The notes below the pieces were generated by a model, which saw only the letters and a program-made list of their open reading frames with translations, was not told the origin of the DNA and searched no databases. A DNA stretch of 13,211 nucleotides, taken from Euryarchaeota archaeon UBA346. Lineage in GTDB: Archaea > Thermoplasmatota > E2 > DHVEG-1. Position numbers and translations under genes: made by a program. Positions 1 to 7,254 of the stretch are shown one piece after another (positions within the stretch are counted from its first letter, which is position 1; every line of letters begins with the position of its first letter). Location: NCBI GenBank assembly GCA_002496355.1, contig DAJP01000055.1:27259-40469 (forward strand). The letters are read 5' to 3'.

Positions 1-678
1 CACAAGGGGGAACACCCCCGTATGGGGGCAATCGACGTCGTCCCGTTCATCCCCATCACGGAGGTTGGGATGAGCGAATGCATCCAGCTTGCCAATGACT
101 TTGCAAAGGAATTCTCAGAAAAAACCAACGTCCCTTGTTACCTCTATGAGGAGGCAGCTAAAAGAGAGGACCGACGAAACCTCGCTGACGTGCGACGAGG
201 TGAATACGAAGGACTCAAGGTAGAGATTGGGAAAAACCCTCAGAAAGTACCGGATTATGGTCCCAATAAAATCCACCCGACCGCAGGGGCGACCGCTGTC
301 GGAGCACGATTTTTCCTCATTGCTTTTAATGTCAACCTTGGTACCACCAACATAAAAATAGCAGATGAGATAGCAAAAGTCGTACGTCATAGTAGTGGGG
401 GATATCGCTTCGTGAAAGCAAAAGGATTCGAGATCAAAGAAAAAGGGATCGTCCAGGTGTCTATGAATCTGACAAACTACCAGAAAACATCGATCTTCCG
501 GGTGTTTGAGACCATAAAAAACGAAGCGGAACGCTACGGGGTACCAGTCATCGGAAGTGAGATTGTCGGGTTACTCCCCTTGGAAGCAGTGGTTGACTGC
601 GCGGCCCATTACCTCCGATTGGAGAAATTCACTGTCGATCAGGTCCTTGAAAAACGACTCTTAGAAATAAAGAAGTGA
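1..678 (+). CDS. ftcD: Glutamate formimidoyltransferase, 5'-truncated by window edge
   Basis: This is the C-terminal 225 residues of a glutamate formimidoyltransferase. The enzyme moves the formimino group between formimidoylglutamate and tetrahydrofolate, linking histidine breakdown to the folate one-carbon pool. The reading frame is open from base 1 and begins with HKGEHPRMGAIDVVPFIPI, the family's hallmark; the His of EHPR (bases 13-15) matches the catalytic His82 of mammalian FTCD. Further family signatures are CYLYEEAAKREDRR, the GEYEGL segment, GATAVGARFFLIAFNVNL, and the C-terminal subdomain segment with VSMNLTNY and GSEIVGLLPLEAV. Roughly the first 75 residues lie outside the window, so the ATG at 22 is internal and not the start. 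In animals this domain is fused to the cyclodeaminase; here the cyclodeaminase is a separate gene starting 5 bases after the stop, so the two are almost certainly co-transcribed. Confidence 0.95.
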   Translation, partial: HKGEHPRMGAIDVVPFIPITEVGMSECIQLANDFAKEFSEKTNVPCYLYEEAAKREDRRNLADVRRGEYEGLKVEIGKNPQKVPDYGPNKIHPTAGATAVGARFFLIAFNVNLGTTNIKIADEIAKVVRHSSGGYRFVKAKGFEIKEKGIVQVSMNLTNYQKTSIFRVFETIKNEAERYGVPVIGSEIVGLLPLEAVVDCAAHYLRLEKFTVDQVLEKRLLEIKK

Positions 679-683
679 TTCCC

Positions 684-1313
684 ATGACCAAACTAGTTAA
701 ACAGAATATAAAAATGTTCCTTGATGAGGTTGCCTCCAGCAGCCCCGCACCAGGTGGTGGGAGTGTCGCTGCACTCGCTGGAGCCTTGGGTGCTGCCCTA
801 ACCTCAATGGTGTGCAATCTTACCAAAGCAAAACAAGGATACGAAGAAGTGCAGGATGAGATTGCAGAGGTCTTAGAAAAAAGCGAAGAACTCAGAAAAG
901 ATCTCACGGATCTCATTGACAAGGACACGGATGCGTTTAACGAGGTCATGAAGGCACTTCAAATGCCAAAAGAAACAGAGGAGCAGAAAGAACAGAGAAG
1001 AACCATATTGCAAACTGCATTTAAACAGGCAGCAGAAATCCCCTTGGAGACCGCACGCAAATGTGTACAGATCCTCCATGTCGCCCATATCGTTGCAGAA
1101 AAGGGAAATAAAAATTCTATCAGCGACGCAGCAGTATCAGCACTCATGGCGCAGACCGGAGTGCAGGCTGCGATGTTGAATGTTCGTATCAATCTGAGCT
1201 CCATTAAGGATCCCGACTATGTCCAACAGGTGACAACAGAGCTGCATGAACTGTTACAGAACGCGATGCAGAAATCAACAGAGATTCTTAACATCGTGGA
1301 AAAAAACCTGTGA
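684..1313 (+). CDS. Formimidoyltetrahydrofolate cyclodeaminase family protein
   Basis: This is a 209-residue all-helical protein of the cyclodeaminase/cyclohydrolase family (PF04961). The family includes formimidoyl-THF cyclodeaminase (releases ammonia and makes 5,10-methenyl-THF) and FchA-type methenyl-THF cyclohydrolases. The N-terminal signature ASSSPAPGGGSVAALAGALG spans residues 18-37, DTDAF lies at 81-85 and GNKNSISDAAVSA at 141-153; these form the folate pocket in the family. Its position 5 bases behind the formimidoyltransferase makes the cyclodeaminase role the best reading: together the two genes equal mammalian bifunctional FTCD. I place the start at ATG 684, preceded by a GTGAT Shine-Dalgarno-like stretch; a GTG at 675 overlapping the upstream stop would add three residues. 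Cyclohydrolase activity is the alternative. Confidence 0.9.
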   Translation: MTKLVKQNIKMFLDEVASSSPAPGGGSVAALAGALGAALTSMVCNLTKAKQGYEEVQDEIAEVLEKSEELRKDLTDLIDKDTDAFNEVMKALQMPKETEEQKEQRRTILQTAFKQAAEIPLETARKCVQILHVAHIVAEKGNKNSISDAAVSALMAQTGVQAAMLNVRINLSSIKDPDYVQQVTTELHELLQNAMQKSTEILNIVEKNL

Positions 1314-1333
1314 TATTGCTAAGATGATCTATC

Positions 1334-2035
1334 ATGGCGACCTTTGTAAAAGATCTCTATGAGATTTTATTCAATACTTTTGGGAACCAATACTGGTGGC
1401 CTGTGGATACACACTATCACCTGAAACAAAAAAGCGATCCTCGTTTTGAGATCATTATCGGTGCGATACTGACCCAGAACACCGCTTGGACAAATGTGGA
1501 AAAAGCCCTTGAGAACCTTAAGAAAAACAGAGCCTTCACCATCCCAGCTCTGCTGTGTATACAGGAAAAAACCCTTAGAACCCTGATTCAACCCTCGGGA
1601 TTCTTCAACCAAAAAGCGCAACGCCTCATGTTCATCGCTTCCTATCTTCAAAAACAATATAACGGGGATCTGCAGGAGTTTTTCTCCCAGGACACCTCAG
1701 ATATCCACCAGGAGTTGTTATCCTTGCAAGGGATCGGTCCTGAAACAGCGGATTCTATCCTTCTGTACGCAGGGAATCACCCTGTTTTTGTGGTTGATGC
1801 CTATACGAAACGGATCTGTCGGCGCTTGCCGTTGTCTACAACAAGTGATTCCTATGATGACATCCAGCATTTTTTTGAACACGAACTTTCATCTTGCATC
1901 CCAGAAAAAGAACGAATACCAACCTACAAAGAATACCATGCGCTTCTTGTCAGACTTGCAAAACAGAACTGTTGGAAGAAAAAACCAAGCTGCGATGACT
2001 GTCCCCTTTGCACCTTATGTGAGAAGCTCCTCTAA
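1334..2035 (+). CDS. HhH-GPD Fe-S DNA glycosylase, COG2231/MagIII-like
   Basis: This is a 233-residue base-excision repair glycosylase of the endonuclease III superfamily. WWPVD (21-25) and FEIIIGAILTQNTAWTNVEKAL (38-59, split by key residues Q48-N49) are typical of the COG2231 branch that includes Helicobacter MagIII 3-methyladenine glycosylase. The helix-hairpin-helix is LQGIGPETADSIL (131-143) and the catalytic Asp is D155 in FVVDAYTKR. The position of the EndoIII lyase lysine is Glu137, so a monofunctional glycosylase is expected. The C-terminus carries a [4Fe-4S] loop C213-x6-C220-x2-C223-x5-C229, with an extra Cys at 226. It follows the cyclodeaminase by 20 bases and is probably in the same transcript; its last 21 bases overlap the 3' end of orc1 on the other strand. 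Substrate (alkylated purine, uracil or mismatch) cannot be read from the sequence. Confidence 0.88.
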   Translation: MATFVKDLYEILFNTFGNQYWWPVDTHYHLKQKSDPRFEIIIGAILTQNTAWTNVEKALENLKKNRAFTIPALLCIQEKTLRTLIQPSGFFNQKAQRLMFIASYLQKQYNGDLQEFFSQDTSDIHQELLSLQGIGPETADSILLYAGNHPVFVVDAYTKRICRRLPLSTTSDSYDDIQHFFEHELSSCIPEKERIPTYKEYHALLVRLAKQNCWKKKPSCDDCPLCTLCEKLL

Positions 2036-3193
2036 TTTACTCCGCAGGACCTCCGCAGGGATATCGGGAAGCGAGATGAACTGCGAGTTACCCACCTGGC
2101 CTTTACCAGAAGGTTTCACCCTGATGAACCCTGCAAGTTCGATTTCTTTGAGATAGTCCAAAAAAATCGTATGTCCCCGTACGTCCTCAGCGTACTCCTC
2201 ACAGGTGATCGCATAGGTTTTCTCCACATCCCCTGTGTTTGCGTACGCGGTATCCTCTTTCTGTAACCGTTTTGCTATAGAAAGTAAGGCGAGCAATTGA
2301 TGTTTGCCCAGGTTCTTCAATTTCGTCTCCGTAACGATGGAGTAGGTCTCTGCTTTTGCGGCACGCACATGCTCAGGGACCACCTGTTTCACGTGTTTCT
2401 CATCAGCGTACATGCCTGCCTTCCAAAGGAGTTCTATGGAGAAGCGTGCGTCACCGTATTCACTGGCGATATCAGCGATAAGCTCAATGCTCTCCCCCCG
2501 GACCGTATTTGTATGGAACGCAAGACGCACTCGTTGCTGTATGATATCGAATAATTGGTCTCGGGTATATTTCTCCAAAATGATGGTGTTGCTGCGTTTA
2601 AACGTGCTCAGTGCCGCTTCGTCCAGGTCAGTGAACACATCCTTTTGTGAGATCATGATAACAGAGACGGGATTCCCGGTTTTTGTAGTCTCATCATTAA
2701 AACGGGTGAGATCGTAGATAAGATTTGATTTTCCCTTTCGAAGCAACGCGTCAACCTCATCAAGCACGAGAAGGAGCTGGGATTCTTTCCTCTGGAGATG
2801 GTTTCGAAGGATTTGTAGCATCTCCTGCACTGAGAACCCCCTGTCAGGGAACCGTGCATCGAAATGGGTTAAGATGCCAAGGAGGACCATCGCATCTGTG
2901 GATCGTTTCCTGCAATTGATATGAACGTATTCGAGTACTTTGCCTTGTTTTCGTGCGATCTGGACAAGCGACTGGCAGAAATACTTCGTCATCGCTGTTT
3001 TCCCGGTCCCGACAGGTCCTTGGATGAGTACGTTTTGTGCGATATTGACAAAAACTGGTTTGAACATCGAAGCAAGTTTTTTCAGCTGCTCGGTCCGATG
3101 GGGTAACTCACCAGGGACGTAATCAAAATCAAGCGCATGAAGATCCTTAATGATTGATGAAGAGAACAACTCATCCTCAATAATACTACCCAT
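2015..3193 (-). CDS. cdc6: Orc1/Cdc6 replication initiator AAA+ ATPase
   Basis: This is a 392-residue archaeal Orc1/Cdc6 family protein, which binds replication origins and recruits MCM helicase. The N-terminal segment with DYVPGELPHRTEQLKKL (24-40) is typical. Walker A is GPVGTGKT (59-66), Walker B VLDEVD (143-148), the sensor-2 region GDAR (247-250), and residues from about 285 form the winged-helix DNA-binding domain. The sensor-1 strand reads IMISQKD (179-185), where family members usually have Asn in place of Gln, and the following segment (ALSTFKRSN) differs from the usual RVxSSL-like form. This marks a divergent paralogue, possibly not the main initiator. The start is fixed by the family N-terminus. 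It diverges from priS with a shared AT-rich promoter region and has no visible Shine-Dalgarno, so it may be leaderless. No origin-recognition-box repeats are seen beside it. Confidence 0.93.
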   Translation of the reverse strand: MGSIIEDELFSSSIIKDLHALDFDYVPGELPHRTEQLKKLASMFKPVFVNIAQNVLIQGPVGTGKTAMTKYFCQSLVQIARKQGKVLEYVHINCRKRSTDAMVLLGILTHFDARFPDRGFSVQEMLQILRNHLQRKESQLLLVLDEVDALLRKGKSNLIYDLTRFNDETTKTGNPVSVIMISQKDVFTDLDEAALSTFKRSNTIILEKYTRDQLFDIIQQRVRLAFHTNTVRGESIELIADIASEYGDARFSIELLWKAGMYADEKHVKQVVPEHVRAAKAETYSIVTETKLKNLGKHQLLALLSIAKRLQKEDTAYANTGDVEKTYAITCEEYAEDVRGHTIFLDYLKEIELAGFIRVKPSGKGQVGNSQFISLPDIPAEVLRSKLEELLT

Positions 3194-3282
3194 AGCACAG
3201 GGTAATGCCTGCTGTTACTAAAACTTTATCTCCTGATATAGATAAAGATTATACACTGGTATGTTATTGTGATTTCTTACGC
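3194..3282. promoter_or_regulatory. AT-rich divergent promoter between orc1 and priS
   Basis: This segment separates the orc1 start (-) from the preferred priS start (+). It contains several TATA-like elements: around 3236-3243 (gatatagat) and 3247-3255 (gattataca) for priS, and on the - strand GTTTTAGT about 25 bases before the orc1 ATG. The 3213-3279 part is clearly richer in A+T than the coding sequence on either side. That supports regulatory DNA rather than a priS N-terminal extension. Which element serves which gene is inference. Confidence 0.5.
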
Positions 3283-4473
3283 ATGGGAGATGAAGGTTCA
3301 GTACAAAAATCGATGGAATTTCTGAAACACACGTTTCAACGTTATTACGAGTCGTCCACGATAGAGCTTCCAGATCGTTTTGGGCGTCGGGAATTTGCTT
3401 TTGTGCTTTTCGGGGGAAAAGGCATGATCCGGCACCTTGGTTTTGAGAAACGAGATATGCTCAGGAGTTTCCTTGAGAATCGATCACCTCAGCATGCGTA
3501 TTACTCCTCTGCGTATTATCAGCACCCGGATGCTGCGAAGATGTCTGATAAACTGTGGATGGGTGCTGAGTTGATCTTCGATTTGGATTCAGATCATCTC
3601 CCGAACGCGGAGAAAATGGGGTATGTCGAATCCCTTGGTGAGGTGAAAAAAGAATTCATCAAGTTGATCCATGAGTTTTTACTCGGGGATTTCGGATTTC
3701 AAGAAAAACATTTGGAGTTGTATTTCAGTGGGGGGAGAGGATATCATTGTCATGTGAAAGACCCGGTGGTTCTGGATTTTGATAGTAATGAGCGGCGAGA
3801 GATCGTTGATTATATCACGGGTCGTGACCTGCAGGATTCACTCATTTTCCATGAGCAGGCGACCAGTCGAAAAAGCTATGGAGGTCACTCGTTTGCTAGT
3901 GGAAAGAGCCTGAAGATGCCAACCCCGGATCAAGATGGATGGAGAGGCAGGATCAGCAGAGGGATCATTGATCTGGTCAATGAAATCAAAAAAAACGAGG
4001 ACCCTGAGAAGAAATTAGAGGAGTACGGAGTCAATCCGCAGGATGCAGAACGACTTGTCCAGGAGCTTTCAGAGGAGCGGGTCAGAAGGATCAGGGACGG
4101 ATTGCTTGATCAGTCAAAGACCATTCGGAAGTTTTTTCTGAATAGCGCGTTACGGAAGACCGCGGTGTCTTTGAGTGCAGGGGAAACCGATGAGCCTGTC
4201 ACCTGTGATGTGAAACGGCTCATCAGACTGCCGTCATCGTTACATGGGAAGACTGGTTTAAAGGTCGTGAAAATCGAGGTGGATGAGTTAAAAGACTTCG
4301 ACCCTCTGCGAGACGCGGTGGTATTACCAGAGGATCCCGTGAAGATCCTTCTGCAGCGAGAGGTGACCATTGAGATGAAAAATCAGCAGTATCATCTGGA
4401 GCAAGGGGTGCAGGAAGTCCCGACCTATCTTGGGGTTTTTCTTATTGGGAGAAAAGAAGCAGTCCTGCTGTGA
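3283..4473 (+). CDS. priS: DNA primase small (catalytic) subunit PriS
   Basis: This is the catalytic subunit of the archaeal-eukaryotic primase, which makes primers with the PriL large subunit (not in this window). Numbering from an in-frame ATG at 3205 for reference: metal-binding DLD at D126/D128 in ELIFDLDSD, the nucleotide-binding motif SGGRGYHCHV (175-184), the third acidic residue probably D335 in CDVKRLI, and the conserved RLPSSLHGKTGLKV (341-354). The family normally begins shortly before the FLKHTFQRYYES-like helix. The first 26 codons from 3205 look like AT-rich promoter DNA shared with orc1, so I prefer ATG 3283 (396 residues); 3205 (422 residues) and 3313 remain possible. Pairing with orc1 forms a small replication cluster. 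It converges on aCPSF1, and T-rich DNA follows its stop (near 4480-4490). Confidence 0.92.
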   Translation: MGDEGSVQKSMEFLKHTFQRYYESSTIELPDRFGRREFAFVLFGGKGMIRHLGFEKRDMLRSFLENRSPQHAYYSSAYYQHPDAAKMSDKLWMGAELIFDLDSDHLPNAEKMGYVESLGEVKKEFIKLIHEFLLGDFGFQEKHLELYFSGGRGYHCHVKDPVVLDFDSNERREIVDYITGRDLQDSLIFHEQATSRKSYGGHSFASGKSLKMPTPDQDGWRGRISRGIIDLVNEIKKNEDPEKKLEEYGVNPQDAERLVQELSEERVRRIRDGLLDQSKTIRKFFLNSALRKTAVSLSAGETDEPVTCDVKRLIRLPSSLHGKTGLKVVKIEVDELKDFDPLRDAVVLPEDPVKILLQREVTIEMKNQQYHLEQGVQEVPTYLGVFLIGRKEAVLL

Positions 4474-4512
4474 CCGTCCTTTTGTTCTCTGTTCTGCCGC
4501 TATCGAAAATTC

Positions 4513-6423
4513 TTATACGAATCGGATGGTTTCCAAGTTAAAGGGGGCTGCCGTGTTCATGTTAAGTCGCTTATGGATGGTCGAGCACAGATCCACGCAT
4601 TTTGATTCCTCTCCATGGCCGAACACGACCCGTTCTGGACGTGGTGACATGTTGTTGATGAATCCGACGAGCTGACGGCGGTCGCTATGACCCGAGAATC
4701 CATCGCAGGTCTCCACGTTCATCTCGACAGGTAGGCTGACGATGTTACCTCCGACATTCATCGGGATTTCCTTTGCACCGCGTTGTATCCGCCGGCCGAT
4801 GGTTCCCTCTGCTTGATACCCGACGAAGACCAGTGTGTTTTTGGCTTCTCCACACCAGTGTTTGAAGTATTCCATCACGGGCCCACCGTTCATCATACCA
4901 CTAGTGGCAAGCACGACACAGGGGTCTTTTTCCCCAAGGATCTTCTCCCGCATATCTCCACTGTCGACGCGTTTGAATATCTCAGAGAGCAAGGGGTTGT
5001 CGCCCTGTTGGAATATCTGGGTTCGAAGCTTGTTGTTTAAGTATTCTGGGTACGCGGTGTGTATAGCGGTCGCCTCCCAGATCATCCCATCAAGGTAGAC
5101 AGGAACTTCTGGGATCTCCTTCATCTTCACCAGGTTTTCCAGGACGATCATGACCTCCTGGCTACGCCCAACCGCGAACACCGGGACAAGGACTTTTCCT
5201 TTTTTCTTCACCGCGGTGCGGATGATATCCTTCAGACGATCGGTCGCCTCTTTTCTGCTGGGTTGGAAATCATCATGCCCCCCGTAGGTTGATTCAATGA
5301 CGAGGGCCTCCGCGCGGGGAAAATGGTTGATGGCGGGGTTGAACAACCAGGTGCGTTCAAACTTGATATCACCGGAGAATGCGATGTTGTATAACCCATC
5401 TCCAATATGGAAATGACAAATGGAGGAACCAAGGATGTGACCTGCGTTGTGGAAGGTGAGTCGGATATCAGGGGTGATATCGGTGGTATCTCCATATCCC
5501 ATGACGATACAATGTTTAATCACATTGCGGATATTCTCAGAGGAGTACGGAACCTTTTTTGCATCTGCAGCTGCTACCTTGATATAATCCATCTGCAGCA
5601 GCGTCATCAGGTCGCGGGTCGGTGGAGTGCAATAGATAGGTCCTTCATACCCATACTTGTAGAGGATCGGAACAAGACCGCAGTGGTCAAGATGTGCATG
5701 GGTAATGACCACGGCATCAATTTTCTCCAGGGGTAGTACCTCAGGCATGTGAATATAAGGTGATCCGTTGTTCTCAGATGAAACATCGATACCACAGTCG
5801 ATCAATACTTTACTATCCTGAGTATGTAACATCGAACAGGACCGACCGACCTCACGAAATCCACCAAGGCTGATCATACGGATGAATTTTTCTCCTGTTG
5901 AAGAACCACGATGGATCTTCCGGCCGATTTTTCGTAAAATATCTTTTCGTTCATCGCTCATTGAGCGGAGGTACCCACGTATCTCCTGAACGGTTTTTGA
6001 TTGAATCGGAGGTGCTCGCACGATGCTAGGCGCCCAGTTAATCTTTTTGCGTATCTCGTTTAAGAGCTGCCCTTCTCGGCCGATCGCAGCCCCGGGTTTT
6101 AATGCTTCAATGGTGACTTCGCCGACATCAGGCTGAAAATAGATATTTGTTATCTCGGCTTCTTTTGGGATAATCTGTCGAATTTTCTTCTCCGCAATAT
6201 CAATATCAGTCAGGACTGAAGGATCGGGACGGACCACGATCCGTTTCTGCAGACTTTTCGCCATGTTCTTTACTAAATCCTTGTTATTGGCAAATTTATC
6301 AGGTGTCTTTGTGTAGATGACCAGCAGTGCTCCTTCGAATTCCACTTCGGAGATGTCGACACTTGCTGGTATGGAGCTTCGTATTTTGCCTCGTATTTCT
6401 GCTAAAACATCATCAACGGTCAT
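4513..6423 (-). CDS. aCPSF1 (FttA): KH-MBL-beta-CASP ribonuclease and transcription terminator
   Basis: This 636-residue protein is the archaeal CPSF73 homologue, a ribonuclease that cleaves nascent RNA after U-rich sites and causes transcription termination. Residues 1 to about 145 hold two KH-type RNA-binding domains, with a GREG loop at 115-118. The metallo-beta-lactamase core starts near 180: motif 2 HAHLDH (242-247), motif 3 His329 in NAGHILGS, motif 4 Asp352 in FSGDI. The beta-CASP part carries motif A Glu377 (IESTYGG), motif B His579 (SGHSD) and motif C His603 (FGHGE), so all catalytic ligands are present and full length is normal. It starts 80 bases after psmB ends on the same strand with no terminator between, so the two are probably one operon. 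The leader has only a weak Shine-Dalgarno (AAGGGTAG). Confidence 0.97.
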   Translation of the reverse strand: MTVDDVLAEIRGKIRSSIPASVDISEVEFEGALLVIYTKTPDKFANNKDLVKNMAKSLQKRIVVRPDPSVLTDIDIAEKKIRQIIPKEAEITNIYFQPDVGEVTIEALKPGAAIGREGQLLNEIRKKINWAPSIVRAPPIQSKTVQEIRGYLRSMSDERKDILRKIGRKIHRGSSTGEKFIRMISLGGFREVGRSCSMLHTQDSKVLIDCGIDVSSENNGSPYIHMPEVLPLEKIDAVVITHAHLDHCGLVPILYKYGYEGPIYCTPPTRDLMTLLQMDYIKVAAADAKKVPYSSENIRNVIKHCIVMGYGDTTDITPDIRLTFHNAGHILGSSICHFHIGDGLYNIAFSGDIKFERTWLFNPAINHFPRAEALVIESTYGGHDDFQPSRKEATDRLKDIIRTAVKKKGKVLVPVFAVGRSQEVMIVLENLVKMKEIPEVPVYLDGMIWEATAIHTAYPEYLNNKLRTQIFQQGDNPLLSEIFKRVDSGDMREKILGEKDPCVVLATSGMMNGGPVMEYFKHWCGEAKNTLVFVGYQAEGTIGRRIQRGAKEIPMNVGGNIVSLPVEMNVETCDGFSGHSDRRQLVGFINNMSPRPERVVFGHGEESKCVDLCSTIHKRLNMNTAAPFNLETIRFV

Positions 6424-6503
6424 AATCTACCCTTTTTAACGCTTGTAAAATGAACCCTCAAATTTTTTTCTCTCTGATAATTATCCTTTGAGAATACGGA
6501 TTG

Positions 6504-7136
6504 TTACTTCCCCATCTTCTGCAATCGTTTCTTTATTTCATCTTCTGATATCATCTTGAATTCTTTCTCATTGATCACTGCGACATCAGCTCCGTTTCCA
6601 GATGCGGAGTCTCGGCCCATCGCAGCGGTAATCGCACGTAACGCAAGGTCAATGCCTTCAGTGACCGTCATATCATCACGGAAGGAGTCTTCTAATACAC
6701 CGAACGCGTAAGGAGAACCAGATCCACCAGCTGTGTATTTATCCGGGATGGAACCACCAGCAGCATCGAGTGAATAGACATGTCCTCCAGAGGAATCCCA
6801 TCCGCCGAGGATCAACTGAACATAGTACGGATAGAATTTACGGGAGTTCAGGATGTTGGACATGAGTGTCGCTGCGCTTTGCACGGACATCTCGACATCT
6901 CGTTTCAAACTATACAGCTTTGTTTCTGCGCTCAGATATCGGGATAAGACTTGTAAATCACCGACAAGCCCTGCGGTCGCCAAGGCGAGATGATTATCGA
7001 TTTGATACAGTTTTTTTGTAGATTTATGGGCAATAAGGTTTCCCATGGTCGCTCTATGTTCTGTTGCAATCACAACGCCGTCTTTACAGACCATTCCAAG
7101 AATTGTCGTACCGGTTTTCTTTAAATCTTCTGTCAT
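6504..7136 (-). CDS. psmB: 20S proteasome beta subunit
   Basis: This 210-residue protein is the catalytic beta subunit of the archaeal 20S proteasome. A short propeptide ends at KKTG, and autocleavage would expose Thr10 as the mature Thr1 nucleophile. Glu26 (mature 17) and Lys42 (mature 33) complete the active-site set in the same Thr-Glu-Lys form I recall for Thermoplasma acidophilum. Other conserved blocks are GLVGDLQVLSRY, the QLILGGWD strand, SLDAAGGS, the GSGSPYAFGVLE segment and RAITAAMGRDSASGNG. The alpha subunit is not in the window. The start has a good Shine-Dalgarno (GGAGAG, 6-base spacer) and a strong TATA box farther upstream. aCPSF1 follows in the same direction; the same gene order is known elsewhere (MJ1237-MJ1236 in Methanocaldococcus). 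Confidence 0.97.
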   Translation of the reverse strand: MTEDLKKTGTTILGMVCKDGVVIATEHRATMGNLIAHKSTKKLYQIDNHLALATAGLVGDLQVLSRYLSAETKLYSLKRDVEMSVQSAATLMSNILNSRKFYPYYVQLILGGWDSSGGHVYSLDAAGGSIPDKYTAGGSGSPYAFGVLEDSFRDDMTVTEGIDLALRAITAAMGRDSASGNGADVAVINEKEFKMISEDEIKKRLQKMGK

Positions 7137-7142
7137 AAATTA

Positions 7143-7201
7143 CTCTCCAGTAAACACCAGAAAAATACTGGGTAACGAATAAGATTTCTTTTATATATAC
7201 T
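7143..7201 (-). promoter_or_regulatory. psmB promoter and leader
   Basis: On the - strand a TATA box (TATATATAAAA, 7190-7200) lies about 60 bases before the psmB ATG. That predicts transcription start near 7170 and a leader of about 34 nt. The Shine-Dalgarno GGAGAG is at 7143-7148. A perfect 6-bp inverted repeat (CCAGTA at 7147-7152, TACTGG at 7166-7171 on the + strand) overlaps the first two bases of the Shine-Dalgarno, so a leader hairpin could partly mask it. Confidence 0.6.
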
Positions 7202-7218
7202 TTGTGGAGTGATGATGT

Positions 7219-7246
7219 GAGGAGATTCGTATCATACGATCTCCTC
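7219..7246. terminator. 28-nt inverted repeat between kbl and psmB
   Basis: The 8-bp arms GAGGAGAT and ATCTCCTC match perfectly, and a further CGTA/TACG pairing continues inward with one bulged base and a TGA loop. It sits 9 bases after the kbl stop and about 18 bases upstream of the psmB TATA box. It is not followed by a T-run on the - strand, so it is not a classical T-tract terminator; it could be an mRNA 3'-end hairpin for kbl or an operator for psmB. The terminator label is the less certain part. Confidence 0.45.
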
Positions 7247-7254
7247 GTTTCTGT

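Noticed and set aside
2015..3282. Replication origin next to orc1/cdc6
   Set aside because: No repeated origin-recognition-box-like elements and no long AT-rich unwinding region are visible; both flanks are only short or overlapping.
4110..5098. Alternative-frame open frames within priS and aCPSF1 (for example 4110-4370 - and 4783-5040 +)
   Set aside because: They lie wholly inside well-supported genes, lack family motifs and start signals, and are explained as shadows.
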